Below are positions 9,026 through 18,772 of a stretch of DNA of 64,000 bases, piece after piece (the first letter of the stretch is position 1; every line of letters starts with the position of its first letter). The stretch is from the NCBI GenBank assembly GCA_937776645.1, contig CALMRI010000014.1, positions 1 through 64,000 on the forward strand, written 5' to 3'. The position numbers and the translations under genes are program-made. The DNA is from an uncultured Alphaproteobacteria bacterium (GTDB lineage Bacteria; Pseudomonadota; Alphaproteobacteria; Thalassobaculales; Thalassobaculaceae). The notes beneath the pieces were generated by a model. It saw only the letters and a program-made list of their open reading frames with translations, made no database searches and was not told the origin of the DNA.

Positions 9026-9906
9026 GACGTTATGCGAACCGGACCTATCTGTTTGCTCCCGGCAACCACCAACGGCGGGTCGAAAAAGCGTTCGGGCTTA
9101 GCGCCGATGCGGTGATCCTCGATCTGGAGGACGCCGTGGCCATCGCCGCGAAGGTCGCGACACGAGAGGTAGTTTGCCAAGCCCTGGCCCGACCGCGAAA
9201 CTGCGCCGGCTTCGTGCGGGTGAACGCCTATGACACCGAATACTGCTACGGCGATATCCAAGCCATCGTCTCCGGTGACTTGGATGGCATCGTGCTGCCA
9301 AAGTTAGAGAGCGTCGAGGATTTGAAATCCGTCGACTGGCTGCTGATTAACCTTGAGCGCGAGCGGGGGGTGGCGCCGGGTAGCATCGACCTCATGCCGA
9401 TCATTGAAACCGCGAGGGGTGTCGCCGCTATTCGCGATCTCGTCAGGGCCGGCACGCGGGTGCGCCGCTTTGCCTTCGGGGCCGGAGACTATACCCGGGA
9501 TCTCGCTATGGACTGGTCCTTGGGAGAGGCGGAACTGCTGCCCATTCGCTCGGAAATGGTTTTGGCTTCGCGGTTGGGACGGCTTGAGCCACCGGTGGAC
9601 ACGGTTTTTATTCACCTCAAGGAGCATGAGGCATTTCGAGCGTCCTGCGAGACTGTTCGCAGCATGGGTTTCCAGGGAAAAATGTGCATCCATCCGGATC
9701 AAGTTTCGGTGAGTAACGACGTATTTACCCCCAGCGTTGAAAGCGTTGCGTGGTCGACCAAGGTCGTCGCGGCCTTTGCAGAGGCCGAGAAAGCCGGGGT
9801 CGCTTCGATTCAAATTGACGGGTATTTCGTCGACTATCCGATCGTCGAAAAGGCTCAACGCACCCTTGATACCGCTGCTTTTCTGGGCGCGGTTGGCAAA
9901 CCTTAA
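9022..9906 (+). CDS. HpcH/HpaI aldolase / CitE-like acyl-CoA lyase
   Basis: A 294-residue TIM-barrel lyase of the citrate lyase beta/CitE-like group. It opens RTYLFAPGNHQRRVEKAF, followed by ADAVILDLEDAV, where the acidic residues bind magnesium; CAGFVRVNAYD near 60; a LPKLESVED strand; MPIIETARG with a metal-binding glutamate; and KMCIHPDQV close to the C-terminus, which belongs to the CoA-binding side of malyl-, citramalyl- and beta-methylmalyl-CoA lyases. It begins inside the stop of the CoA transferase (ATGA), so the two are translationally coupled. Likely reaction: cleavage of a beta-hydroxyacyl-CoA to a keto acid and acyl-CoA. The exact substrate cannot be told from sequence. Confidence 0.9.
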   Translation: MRRYANRTYLFAPGNHQRRVEKAFGLSADAVILDLEDAVAIAAKVATREVVCQALARPRNCAGFVRVNAYDTEYCYGDIQAIVSGDLDGIVLPKLESVEDLKSVDWLLINLERERGVAPGSIDLMPIIETARGVAAIRDLVRAGTRVRRFAFGAGDYTRDLAMDWSLGEAELLPIRSEMVLASRLGRLEPPVDTVFIHLKEHEAFRASCETVRSMGFQGKMCIHPDQVSVSNDVFTPSVESVAWSTKVVAAFAEAEKAGVASIQIDGYFVDYPIVEKAQRTLDTAAFLGAVGKP

Positions 9907-9949
9907 TGATCTCGATAATCGATTAAATCTACCCATTGGGGGCAAAGCC

Positions 9950-10852
9950 ATGACCACGACACTCGGATATCTCGGCCTTGGCAATATGGGTCAGCCGATG
10001 GCTGGTCGGTTGCTGGATGCCGGTCATAAATTGGTGGTGCGCGATATCAGTGAAGTGGCGATGGCGCCGCTGCTGGAGCGCCAGGCGCATTCGGCGAGTT
10101 CGGCGAAGGATCTGGCAGACAAAGCTGAGATCGTCATCTGCTCTCTGCCGTCCAACGCGGCGATCCGTAAGGCGCTGCTGGGACCGGACGGCTTGATCGA
10201 AGGCGGCAGGATGCGCGTCTACGTCAGCGCCGGCACCACCGGGTCGGCCTTTGCGACGGAGATCTCGGAGGCTTTGGCGGCCAAGGGGATCGCCACTCTG
10301 GAGGCGCCGATCAGCGGCGGACCGCCCGGCGCCAGAGCCGGGACCCTGTCGGTGATGGTATCCGGGCCCAAGAAAGTTTACGACGAGGTCGAGCCCTATC
10401 TCAGAGCCTATGGCAAGACCCTGGTGTATTGCGGCGACAAACCGGGCTTGGCCCAGGTGCTCAAGCTCGCCAACAACATTCTGTTTGCCACCGCGCTGGT
10501 AGCCACGAGCGAGGCGATGGCGATGGGGGTGAAGGCCGGGCTCGATCCGGCGATCATGCTGGAAGCCATCCAAGCCGGCACCGGGCGCAACTCGGCTATC
10601 GAACAGATCATTCCGCAAAGCGTAATGACCCGCAGCTTCGACTTCGGCGCGGCTTTGGAAATTCTGATGAAGGATGTTGATCTGGCGTTGGCGGAAGGGG
10701 AAAAGCAGGGGGTGCCGCAGTTCGTTTGCCAGCAGACCCGTCAAATACTTATGCTTGCCATGCACCAGGGCGGGGGTAAGCGCGATCTCAGCGAGGTTGC
10801 CAAGCTTGTCGAGGGTTGGGCCGGGGTTGAGATCGCGTCAACGCCGAGATAG
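9950..10852 (+). CDS. NAD(P)-dependent beta-hydroxyacid dehydrogenase (3-hydroxyisobutyrate dehydrogenase family)
   Basis: The real gene begins at the ATG at 9950, preceded by TTGGGGG seven bases upstream, not at the 9737 start of the ORF track, which overlaps the lyase. The 300-residue product has GYLGLGNMGQPMAGRLL (NAD(P) binding), an EAPISGGPPGARAGTL substrate-binding loop near 120 and LKLANNIL with the catalytic lysine near 170. Members oxidise 3-hydroxyisobutyrate, tartronate semialdehyde, glyoxylate or similar acids. As the third gene after a CoA transferase and a lyase it probably handles a semialdehyde or hydroxy acid linked to the same route. No terminator is visible in the 239 bases that follow before the convergent glycosyltransferase. 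Confidence 0.9.
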   Translation: MTTTLGYLGLGNMGQPMAGRLLDAGHKLVVRDISEVAMAPLLERQAHSASSAKDLADKAEIVICSLPSNAAIRKALLGPDGLIEGGRMRVYVSAGTTGSAFATEISEALAAKGIATLEAPISGGPPGARAGTLSVMVSGPKKVYDEVEPYLRAYGKTLVYCGDKPGLAQVLKLANNILFATALVATSEAMAMGVKAGLDPAIMLEAIQAGTGRNSAIEQIIPQSVMTRSFDFGAALEILMKDVDLALAEGEKQGVPQFVCQQTRQILMLAMHQGGGKRDLSEVAKLVEGWAGVEIASTPR

Positions 10853-11091
10853 CCGACAATGGCTCGATCGTCGCAAGCGGAAACCCAGCCCTAACGCGAG
10901 AAAGGCCATGTCACCTCCAACCACCGTGTCCTTGAGGTAACGATGGAGCGCCTGAGATCTTTGCTTGAGTGAAGGTGACTGCCAATCCAACCGTTCGTAT
11001 AGGTCGACGACCAAGGTGTTACGCTGGGAAATCGATATCTCGTTCGCCGATTCCCCGGTGGATTGGAGAGGCTAACTGATTTGCGGAATGG

Positions 11092-12891
11092 TCACGCTTG
11101 AGCGGCACACCAGGATCGCCACATGTTCCGATATGCCACCTCGACCGGCCGGGTATAGCTGGTGGCATCGCAACCGGGGCTTCGGCTAACCCGCTCGCGT
11201 AGGCCGGAGCGTAGCGCCGCCAACCGATCCGGGGACCGCGCGGCGTCAATGGCCAATGCCTCATAACCGGTAGCGGTTTCCGCCAGCCAGTCTGTATAGC
11301 CAATAACGTGAAGAATAGTCGCGGAAACTCTATTGCATACACCTTCGCCAAGTTTGCTCACCACGGGTACGCCCATGAACAGCGCCTCCCAGGTGGTCAC
11401 GCCGCCGTGGCCAAACGTGTCCAGGGCGATGTCGATATCGCCATAACTTGCGAGATGATCATAGCGCGATGTCCGTCCTCTGAATTCCAGGCGATCGGCA
11501 GATATACCAAGCGCCGAGAAGTCTCGGGCAACCGACTGGCGTATTCGGGCATCGTCGAAGGTGGCGGCCTTGATCAGCAGACGCGAACCGTCCACCGCTT
11601 GAAGTATCCTGGCCCAAGACCCGAGTGTCGCAGGCGATACCTTTGACCAACGATTGAACGAGCCAAAGGTGATGCCGTCGCCACGCTGATTGGGGGGTAT
11701 GACCACCGGCGGTGGCTGCTTGGGAAGGTCAAACGGCACCATGCAGGGCAAATCGACACAGGTCTCGGCGAACTGGTTGCGTACTGAATGGGGAACACCG
11801 ATGGGATCCGTTAGGAAATAGTCGATTGCCGGCATGCCGGTCGCCATCGAATAACCCCAGGCGGTAACCTGAACGGGTGCCGGTTTGCGCCCAAACACCA
11901 GCAGTCGGTTGCCTTCGGAATGGCCTGAAAGATCGACCAGGATGTCGATCCGGTCCTCGGTGACCAGCTGCGCCAAAGCCACGTCGTCGAGATTGGCCAC
12001 GTCGCGCCAGAGGTCGGCCCGCCGTTTGAATTTCTCGGTCACCTCGTCTTTGAGGGCGCTGTTGGAATACAGCACCAGTTCGATCAGTGACGGGTCATGC
12101 CCCAACACCACCGGTGCAAAGACCGATACGGCGGAATGATTGCGAAAATCGGCTGATGCATAGCCGACGCGTAGACGCCGTTCAGGGGCAGGCTCGTTTT
12201 GATGGGCTAAAATGGCGGGCAAAAGCGTCGCCGTGTGTTGTTCGCACCATCGCCGTCTGGCAGCTTGTCCCTCGCTCGCCGGTCGATCCAACAGGTTGTC
12301 GAGCGTGGTGATCACGCTGGAATGAAATGTCGGGTCATTCGGCCGAAGTTGCACGGCCGTCTCCAGACAGCGCTGGGTGTCAACCGGCCTTCCCAACACC
12401 GCGAGCGCCAGGCCTCGGGTGATCCAGGCGTCGGCCCGATCCGGCGCGGTGGCGATAACGCGCAGGAAGGCCGCTTGGATGGCCTGCTGATCGCCACGGG
12501 ACGTTTGGGCGTCTGCCCACGCTTCCAACGCATCCGGATCGCCAGGGGTGAGGCAGAGCGTGCGGGTGAGGGAGATCAAGGCCTCGGTTCTGCGGCCCAA
12601 TCCGGAATACACTTTGGCCAGATTGTGGTGCACGCGTGCCAGTACCACATCCAGGACAACGGCCCGCTCCAACGTTTGCGCGGCGTCCTCGGAGCAATTG
12701 TCGAGGGATAGCGTGACCGCTAAATTTCCCTGGTGTCGGGCCAGGTTGGGCTCCATCGCGATCAGTCGGCGTAACCGATTGATCAGATCCACCGGCGTCA
12801 AAGCAGCAAGCTCTTCGGAAGTGATCTCAAACCCGGGCGGCGCAAGTGCCGAAGGTGATATCTGGGACCCTAGGCTCCCGGGTTTTGTCAT
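11092..12891 (-). CDS. TPR-containing GT41-family (O-GlcNAc transferase/SPINDLY-like) glycosyltransferase
   Basis: About 599 residues. Residues roughly 25-200 form tetratricopeptide-like helical repeats. The rest is the GT41 catalytic region: RVGYASADFRNHSAV, VDLSGHSEGNRL, KPAPVQVTAWGYSMATG, FGSFNRWSKVSP and DTFGHGGVTTWEALFMGVPVV, the last being the UDP-sugar binding face. Family members transfer GlcNAc or other sugars to serine, threonine or asparagine of proteins; bacterial ones also modify adhesins or flagellins. I set the start at 12891, where GGGGAAA lies about six bases upstream; the ORF track extends 38 residues further. It stands alone, with a 249-base gap to the RND gene upstream on the same strand. 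The acceptor protein is unknown. Confidence 0.88.
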   Translation of the reverse strand: MTKPGSLGSQISPSALAPPGFEITSEELAALTPVDLINRLRRLIAMEPNLARHQGNLAVTLSLDNCSEDAAQTLERAVVLDVVLARVHHNLAKVYSGLGRRTEALISLTRTLCLTPGDPDALEAWADAQTSRGDQQAIQAAFLRVIATAPDRADAWITRGLALAVLGRPVDTQRCLETAVQLRPNDPTFHSSVITTLDNLLDRPASEGQAARRRWCEQHTATLLPAILAHQNEPAPERRLRVGYASADFRNHSAVSVFAPVVLGHDPSLIELVLYSNSALKDEVTEKFKRRADLWRDVANLDDVALAQLVTEDRIDILVDLSGHSEGNRLLVFGRKPAPVQVTAWGYSMATGMPAIDYFLTDPIGVPHSVRNQFAETCVDLPCMVPFDLPKQPPPVVIPPNQRGDGITFGSFNRWSKVSPATLGSWARILQAVDGSRLLIKAATFDDARIRQSVARDFSALGISADRLEFRGRTSRYDHLASYGDIDIALDTFGHGGVTTWEALFMGVPVVSKLGEGVCNRVSATILHVIGYTDWLAETATGYEALAIDAARSPDRLAALRSGLRERVSRSPGCDATSYTRPVEVAYRNMWRSWCAAQA

Positions 12892-13140
12892 TCGATATTT
12901 CCCCGGTGTAAGGCGGTCCGTTTCCGCTGCAGTAAAATAGCCGGATCCTGGTGCTCCGAATACCCATCGTTTTTGACGGTGAAATTGAAAGAAAATTGTT
13001 CGCATCCGGCGGTGAAATACCTGCCCGCAAGGCGATAAAACACAGCTGGCGATATGGAAGTCACCGGTTCCATGCCGGGTTAAGTTCCGCCGGCGACGCG
13101 ATGGTGCGCGGCGCGGGTCTTGAGGTGAAAGGCTCTGCCA

Positions 13141-16100
13141 TCATGGCAGGGTCTTGTCTTTTATGCTGGAGGCGTTTGATGTTGCCGCATCCGGAATCGA
13201 GCTGGCTAGGGTCAGCTCTTCCTCAAGCGTCCCGGCGGCGGTCGCCCGGGGGGCTGAAAAACGGGCGAGGCCGAGATAGGCGACTGGGGTCAGGTACAGC
13301 GTAAAGACGGCGGCGATGCCGAGGCCGCCGAACACTACCCAGCCGATCGCCGAGCGCGCCTCGGCGCCGGGGCCACTGCTTAGGATCAGCGGCAACCCGC
13401 CGAGGATGGTCGAGATCATGGTCATCGCGATTGGTCGCAGCCGCACGGTTGCGGAACGCTCTATCGCCTCGCGCACGGATAAGCCCCGGTCGCGCAGTTG
13501 ATCGGCGAACTCGACGACCAGGATACCGTTCTTGGCCATCAGCCCGATCATCATGACAAGGCCTATCTGCGAGTAGATGTTCAAGGTGGTTCCGGTCAGC
13601 AGTAATGCATAGATCGCCGCCGCGATCCCGAATGGCACGGTGACGACGATAATGGCGGCGCTGGTTAGGCTTTCGAATTGGGCTGCCAGCACCAAAAACA
13701 CCACAAGGACGGCGATACCGTAAGTAATCGCAACGTCCCGCTCGGCCTCCTCCAGGGCCTCGGCTTCGCCCAGCAGGATCATCTCCACGTCCTCCGGTAA
13801 GACCTCTCGGGCAAGCACCTGAACCTCGGTAATCGCTGCTTTCAGGTCGTAGCCGTCGCCGATATCGGCATCAAGCTCAACGGCGCGGCGTTGGACATGC
13901 CGGTCAAGCTCCGCCGCGACGCCTTCTTCGTGCAGCGAGACCAGACTAGACAACGGCACCAGATCACCGGCGCGGGTGCGGACATACAAATTGACCAAAT
14001 CGGTCGGATCACGGATCGCGCCGCCCTTGGCTTCCAGCATGATAGGTATAGCCTCGTCCTTGATGTTGAGATCGCCCAGCTCATCGCCGTCGATCATCAC
14101 CCGTAAGGTCGAGGCTAGATCCTCAAGCGGTATCCCCAGATCCGAGGCGCGGCGCCGGTCGATCTTGACCGAAAGCTGCGGCTGCGTCGGTTGGTAGGAA
14201 ACCCGAACATCGGAAAGTTTTGGCAATCGGTCCTCAATCGCCTCGGCAAGTTTGATCGCCACGTCGTAGAGATGCAGATAGTCGTTGCCGATCAGCGCTA
14301 CTTCCAGACCGCCCGCCGTGCTGCGCAGCCGCAGACTGTTGCGGCTGAATACTCGGACGCGCATTCCCGGCACTTGGGCCATCTTGCTCCTTAGCTCGCG
14401 GATGATCGCCTGCTGGGAACGCTCCCGCTGGTCCCATGGCGCCAGCGTCGTGTAGATGAACACACGGTTTAAATCGTAGCGGCCGACGAAGTTGAACAAC
14501 GTGGTGACCTCGCCGCTCTCGACATAGGGCTGCAGGATCGCCTCGATCTGGTCCGCTTGGCGGTCGCTATAGGCCAGACCGACGCCGTCGGGACCGGTGC
14601 CGAAGACGGTGAATTTTCCCCGGTCCTCCGACGGCACTAGCTCCTGCTTCAGGGTGCCGAAAACCAGCCAGGCTCCGGCGGCTAGGACAATCGCGCCGGC
14701 GCAAATGATCAATGGCGCGGCCAGGGCCCAGCGCAGGGTGACGGCATAAAGCGCGGCAAGCCGGTTGCCAGCCCAGACTATTCCCGCCCGGATGCCAGGG
14801 CTGGGGGCCTTCGGTTCGCCCAATCGGGCAGCCAAGGCCGGCACTAGGGTGAGGGCGACGAAGGATGAGATCGCCACCGATACCGCCAACACAAAGCCGA
14901 ATTCACGGAACAATCGGCCGGCGGTGCTGGGCAGGAAGGAGATTGGCACGAAGACCGATATCAAGGTTAGGGTAGTCGCAATCACCGCGAAAAACACTTG
15001 CCGGGAGCCGAGAACCGCCGCTGCCTTGGCCCGTAGTCCCTGGGCGCGGCGTCGCTGAATATTCTCCAGAACGACGATTGAATCGTCGACGATCATGCCG
15101 GTCGCCAAGACAAGCGCCAGCAAGGTCAGAATGTTGATCGAAAACCCCAGCAGCCAGATCGCGGCCACCGACCCGATCAACGCCACCGGGATGGCGACGC
15201 AAGGGATCAGGGTGGCGCTGGGCGAGCCGAGGAAAACCCAGAGCGTGGCGATCACGATGGTCACCGCCAGGGCGAGGCTGATCAGCACCTCGCGGATCGA
15301 GCCTCGAATGAACAAAGCTTCATCGGATATCGTCAGGATCTCGATCCGCTCGAAACGCGCGTTCAGGCGCTCGACAGCCTGTTTCACCCCATCCGAAATC
15401 TTGATCGTGTTCGACTGTGCTTGACGGATGATGCTGATGCCGATGACCGGCTCTCCGTTTACTCGGACATAGGATTCGGCGTCCTCCGGACCAAAGAACA
15501 CATCGGCCACGTCGCCAATGCGGACTGGCTCGCGGATGACGATGGTCTCAACCTCGCGCGCGGTTTCCACAGTGGCGTCGGCCCGCACCAGCAACTCCTG
15601 ATCGCGGGATACGAAGCTGCCGGTCGGGATGTCGAAGGGGGCAGTGTTGAGCACCTCTATGACATCGCCGACGGTGAGCTGGTAGGAACTGAGCCGTAGC
15701 GGGTCGATAACCACGCGCAAGAGCCGCCGGCGGTCGCCGAACAAAGTGGCGTCAGCGACGCCATCGACCGAGACTAGGGCAGGGATAATATCCTTCTCGA
15801 CAATCCGGGTCAGCTCATCCTCGTCGAGGCCACGCCCCTGAACGGCGAGCTGCATGATCGGGCTGGAATCTACGTCGGCCTTGACCACGGTTAATTGCTC
15901 GACCTCGGCTGGGAGCCGTTGCTCGACCCGACTGACCGCCTCGCGAACATCGGCCGCCGCGATGTCCAGACTCGTGCTGGGCGAGAACTCGGCCCGCATG
16001 CGGAAATTATTCTCCTCGCTAGAGGAGCGAATTTCTTTCACCCCATTAACCCGGGCAACGGCCCCTTCGACCAGACTGGTTACCGCGGCGTCCATGGTTT

Positions 16101-16284
16101 CTGGCGAGGCGCCCTGGTAGATTCCGCGCACGGTGACAATCGGTCGGTCGATGTTCGGGAGTTCCCGCACCTCGACTGCGGCCAACGCGGCAAGCCCGGC
16201 CAGGGCGATCAGCAAGCTCAGCACCAGCACCAGCAGCGGCCGGCGGACGCTGAGTGATGCCAGATCGTTCCGTTGCTCGCTCAT
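13141..16284 (-). CDS. RND efflux pump inner-membrane permease (AcrB/MdtB-like, HAE1 type)
   Basis: At 1047 residues it has the full length of an AcrB-type proton-driven exporter: one helix, a large periplasmic loop, a group of helices, a second loop and a final group. The proton-relay aspartates sit in ATGMIVDDSIVVLENI around residue 400, and the partner lysine in GLMAKNGILVVEFADQ around 925. The repeated TL-P-V/I-LTP segments close each half. It begins inside the stop of the adaptor gene (ATGA, 16281-16284), so the two are one operon. No outer-membrane TolC-type gene is present nearby, so a shared channel elsewhere is expected. Substrate unknown; multidrug or solvent export is usual for the family. 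Confidence 0.95.
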   Translation of the reverse strand: MSEQRNDLASLSVRRPLLVLVLSLLIALAGLAALAAVEVRELPNIDRPIVTVRGIYQGASPETMDAAVTSLVEGAVARVNGVKEIRSSSEENNFRMRAEFSPSTSLDIAAADVREAVSRVEQRLPAEVEQLTVVKADVDSSPIMQLAVQGRGLDEDELTRIVEKDIIPALVSVDGVADATLFGDRRRLLRVVIDPLRLSSYQLTVGDVIEVLNTAPFDIPTGSFVSRDQELLVRADATVETAREVETIVIREPVRIGDVADVFFGPEDAESYVRVNGEPVIGISIIRQAQSNTIKISDGVKQAVERLNARFERIEILTISDEALFIRGSIREVLISLALAVTIVIATLWVFLGSPSATLIPCVAIPVALIGSVAAIWLLGFSINILTLLALVLATGMIVDDSIVVLENIQRRRAQGLRAKAAAVLGSRQVFFAVIATTLTLISVFVPISFLPSTAGRLFREFGFVLAVSVAISSFVALTLVPALAARLGEPKAPSPGIRAGIVWAGNRLAALYAVTLRWALAAPLIICAGAIVLAAGAWLVFGTLKQELVPSEDRGKFTVFGTGPDGVGLAYSDRQADQIEAILQPYVESGEVTTLFNFVGRYDLNRVFIYTTLAPWDQRERSQQAIIRELRSKMAQVPGMRVRVFSRNSLRLRSTAGGLEVALIGNDYLHLYDVAIKLAEAIEDRLPKLSDVRVSYQPTQPQLSVKIDRRRASDLGIPLEDLASTLRVMIDGDELGDLNIKDEAIPIMLEAKGGAIRDPTDLVNLYVRTRAGDLVPLSSLVSLHEEGVAAELDRHVQRRAVELDADIGDGYDLKAAITEVQVLAREVLPEDVEMILLGEAEALEEAERDVAITYGIAVLVVFLVLAAQFESLTSAAIIVVTVPFGIAAAIYALLLTGTTLNIYSQIGLVMMIGLMAKNGILVVEFADQLRDRGLSVREAIERSATVRLRPIAMTMISTILGGLPLILSSGPGAEARSAIGWVVFGGLGIAAVFTLYLTPVAYLGLARFSAPRATAAGTLEEELTLASSIPDAATSNASSIKDKTLP

Positions 16285-17381
16285 GATCCGGTCTTTGCCT
16301 TTACTTTGGCGCCAAGCACGGTTTTGGCGTAAGAAACCTCCCGGCCGTCGCGCATTCGGTGGAAACCCTCGACGACCACCAGATCGCCGGGCAGAATTGT
16401 GGCATCAACCAGAATGTCGGCCTCCTGACGCTGCACGATCGTCGCCTCTACATGACGCGCCCTGCCGTCGCGGATCAGCCAAAGGAAAGAGCCGTCGCCG
16501 CCCCATTGCACGGCAATTTCCGGGACCATTGGATAGACTTGGCCAATGACGTCAGAGGCTACTCGAAAACTCATGCCGGGTCGCAGCGTATCGTTTGGAT
16601 TGGCAATCCGGGCGCGCACCAGAAAAGTTCGAGTCTGCTCGTTGATCCGGCTGCCGATATCAAAGACCGACCCCTCGGTGACAATGGTGCGATCCGACCA
16701 GGGGGTTACCCGAACCTTGTCGCCTTTGGCGATGCGGCCGAGCAGCACCTCGGGCACCTCAAAGCGCACCAGCAGGGCCTCGCGCTGGTCAAGCGAGGCG
16801 ATTGCACTGTCCGTATCCACCCGGTCCCCGACATCAAGCTCGGCCAGCCCGATGCGCCCGCTAAACGGGGCCACCACGTGTCGGTCGGCGAGGATCACCT
16901 CGGCCCGCTTCAATTCGATACGGGCGGCTTCCAGGGCGCTTTGCGCGTCGTCGTGGGTGGAGTTTGCGACCGCGCCACTGGATTTCAGCCGGCGCAACCT
17001 CTCAAAGGTCCGGCGGTTCTCATCGAGTCTGATCCGGGCCAGATCGACAGCAAGTTGTTCGGCCTCGCTATCGAGTTCCAGAAGGACAGTGCCGCCGGTG
17101 ACTTGCTGGTCGGCGGTGAAATTGACCCGGATGATCTCGCCCGCTGCTGCCGAATGCAGTGTCGCCGAGCGGAGCGCGCGGGCGGTGCCGACGACCCGAA
17201 CGCGAATTGTTTCATGGGCGCTGGCGACCTCTTGCACGACCACGATCGCCGGTTGCTTCTTGCCGTCACGCTTGCCGACGCCAACCTCGGGGGGGGGCAG
17301 GACCGGTCCGAGATAAGTCCAGGCTCCAGCGGCGACGGCGGCGATCAGCCCCATGATTAGTAGCTGTCGGAGCAAGGTCAT
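16281..17381 (-). CDS. RND efflux periplasmic adaptor (HlyD/MFP family)
   Basis: About 366 residues starting MTLLRQLLIMGLIAAVAAG, a single N-terminal membrane anchor. The family order is visible: a barrel-sandwich half with GTARALRSATLHSAAAGEI, an alpha-helical hairpin of about 60 residues, the second half with VVAPFSGRIGLAELDVGDRV, a beta-barrel DIGSRINEQTRTFLVRARI and a membrane-proximal domain. It bridges the inner-membrane RND pump to an outer-membrane channel. I used the ATG at 17381; the ORF track runs 63 residues further through sequence without family similarity. The ribosome site is weak. It faces the monooxygenase gene at 17552 across 170 bases, which should hold both promoters. Confidence 0.92.
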   Translation of the reverse strand: MTLLRQLLIMGLIAAVAAGAWTYLGPVLPPPEVGVGKRDGKKQPAIVVVQEVASAHETIRVRVVGTARALRSATLHSAAAGEIIRVNFTADQQVTGGTVLLELDSEAEQLAVDLARIRLDENRRTFERLRRLKSSGAVANSTHDDAQSALEAARIELKRAEVILADRHVVAPFSGRIGLAELDVGDRVDTDSAIASLDQREALLVRFEVPEVLLGRIAKGDKVRVTPWSDRTIVTEGSVFDIGSRINEQTRTFLVRARIANPNDTLRPGMSFRVASDVIGQVYPMVPEIAVQWGGDGSFLWLIRDGRARHVEATIVQRQEADILVDATILPGDLVVVEGFHRMRDGREVSYAKTVLGAKVKAKTGS

Positions 17382-17551
17382 CTGAGGGCACCGTTCCGTC
17401 GGTCGTTCGCTAGAAATTTGGCGGTCATTCGGGTAGATGATAGTGCCGAATGCCGGGCTATCCAACGGTGATGCACCCGTCTCGGGTCTTGCCGCAGGAT
17501 AGGGCGGTGCGGAAGATAGGGGTTCCTGACGCTTTCGCGGAGTTGAGCGGC

Positions 17552-18736
17552 ATGAACACCCTGGCACCACGCATCAGCACGGCCCCGGATTTGGCCGCTA
17601 TCGACGGCTTGACGTCGTTCGAGCGCGCCTTGCGTCAGCCCCTGATGGTTGGCCTGTTCCTGCCGCACCAGCAGGGCGCCTGGTCGCCGTCCAAAGCGCC
17701 GCGCGGAACCGACTGGAGTTTCGCCTATAACGCGGAATGCGCGATCCAGGCCGAAGAGATGGGCTTTGATCTGGTCTTCGCGTTGGCTCAATGGCTGGGC
17801 AAGGGCGGCTACGGCGGCGATATAAAATTTCGCGAGAACACGTTGGATCCGTTCATCGCCTCGGCCGGTCTGGCGCCACTCACCCGCAACATATTGCTGA
17901 TCTCTACCGTGCATATCCTCTACGGTTGGCACCCCTTGCATATTGCCAAATATGGCGCGGTGATCGACCATATCGCTCGTGGGCGCTGGGGCATCAACGT
18001 GGTCACTGGCTATAAGGACAAGGAGCCACGGATGTTCGGCTTGCCGAAAATTGAGCGGGAAGAACGCTATGCCAGGGCGGCGGAGTTCACCGAGCTTTTG
18101 AAGCAATTGTGGACCAGCGACGAAGATCTGGATTTCGAAGGCCGGTGGTGGTCGACCGAGAAAGCCTTTGTCGCGCCGAAGCCAGTGAACGGCCTACCAG
18201 TGCTGGTCAATGCCGCATCCTCGGGCGCCGGACTTGACTACGCGACCAGCCATTCGGATCTGATCTTTTCGACATCGCCGACCGGCGCTGACCCTGAAAA
18301 AGCTTGTGAATCACTGCCGGATCATATCGCCCGGATTAAGCAAAGCGCCCAGGCCAAGGGGCGCGATATTCGAGTGATGATCAATCCGCATGTGATCTGC
18401 CGACCGACGGACAAAGAAGCCTGGGAATGGCGCGACCGCATCCTGGCTGAGCGCGATAAGCAGGCGGTGGGTAATTTCGTCGCGGACTTCATGGGCGGTG
18501 ACCAGTCTTCTTGGAAGGGCCATAGCCTGGAAAATTGGGCGATCGGCGGCAATGTTCACCTCGTTGGTTCGCCGCAACGGATCGTCGACTGGATGGTGCG
18601 GTTGAAAGCAGCCGGCGTTGACGGGGTGCAGATCAATTTCTACGATTTTCTACCGGACCTTGCTTATTTTCGTGAGGCGGTGTGGCCGCTCATGCATGCG
18701 GCGGGGTTGCGGGCGTGGCGCCAAAAGGCCAAATGA
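17552..18736 (+). CDS. LLM-class flavin-dependent monooxygenase (luciferase-like; RutA/SfnG-like)
   Basis: The 394-residue protein is a bacterial luciferase-like TIM barrel using reduced flavin. Visible blocks are PLMVGLFLPHQQGAWSP, AIQAEEMGFDLVFALAQW, ENTLDPFIASAGLA, HILYGWHPLHIAKYGAVIDHIA, then GRWGINVVTGYKDKEPRMFG and the VLVNAASSGAG phosphate-binding loop. The pattern resembles pyrimidine oxygenase and dimethylsulfone monooxygenase more than alkanesulfonate monooxygenase, but I cannot settle which. The start at 17552 follows GGAG; the ORF track start lies 34 residues upstream. A GMC oxidoreductase follows 36 bases later on the same strand. No flavin reductase, normally needed to supply reduced FMN, is visible next to it. 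Confidence 0.88.
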   Translation: MNTLAPRISTAPDLAAIDGLTSFERALRQPLMVGLFLPHQQGAWSPSKAPRGTDWSFAYNAECAIQAEEMGFDLVFALAQWLGKGGYGGDIKFRENTLDPFIASAGLAPLTRNILLISTVHILYGWHPLHIAKYGAVIDHIARGRWGINVVTGYKDKEPRMFGLPKIEREERYARAAEFTELLKQLWTSDEDLDFEGRWWSTEKAFVAPKPVNGLPVLVNAASSGAGLDYATSHSDLIFSTSPTGADPEKACESLPDHIARIKQSAQAKGRDIRVMINPHVICRPTDKEAWEWRDRILAERDKQAVGNFVADFMGGDQSSWKGHSLENWAIGGNVHLVGSPQRIVDWMVRLKAAGVDGVQINFYDFLPDLAYFREAVWPLMHAAGLRAWRQKAK

Positions 18737-18772
18737 AGAATCGCCGTGTAACAGCGGCCGTGGGGGAAGACA

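Noticed and set aside
13136-13148. TGCCATCATGGCA palindrome at the end of the RND gene as a terminator
   Set aside because: With a one-base centre it makes a poor hairpin and has no T-run.
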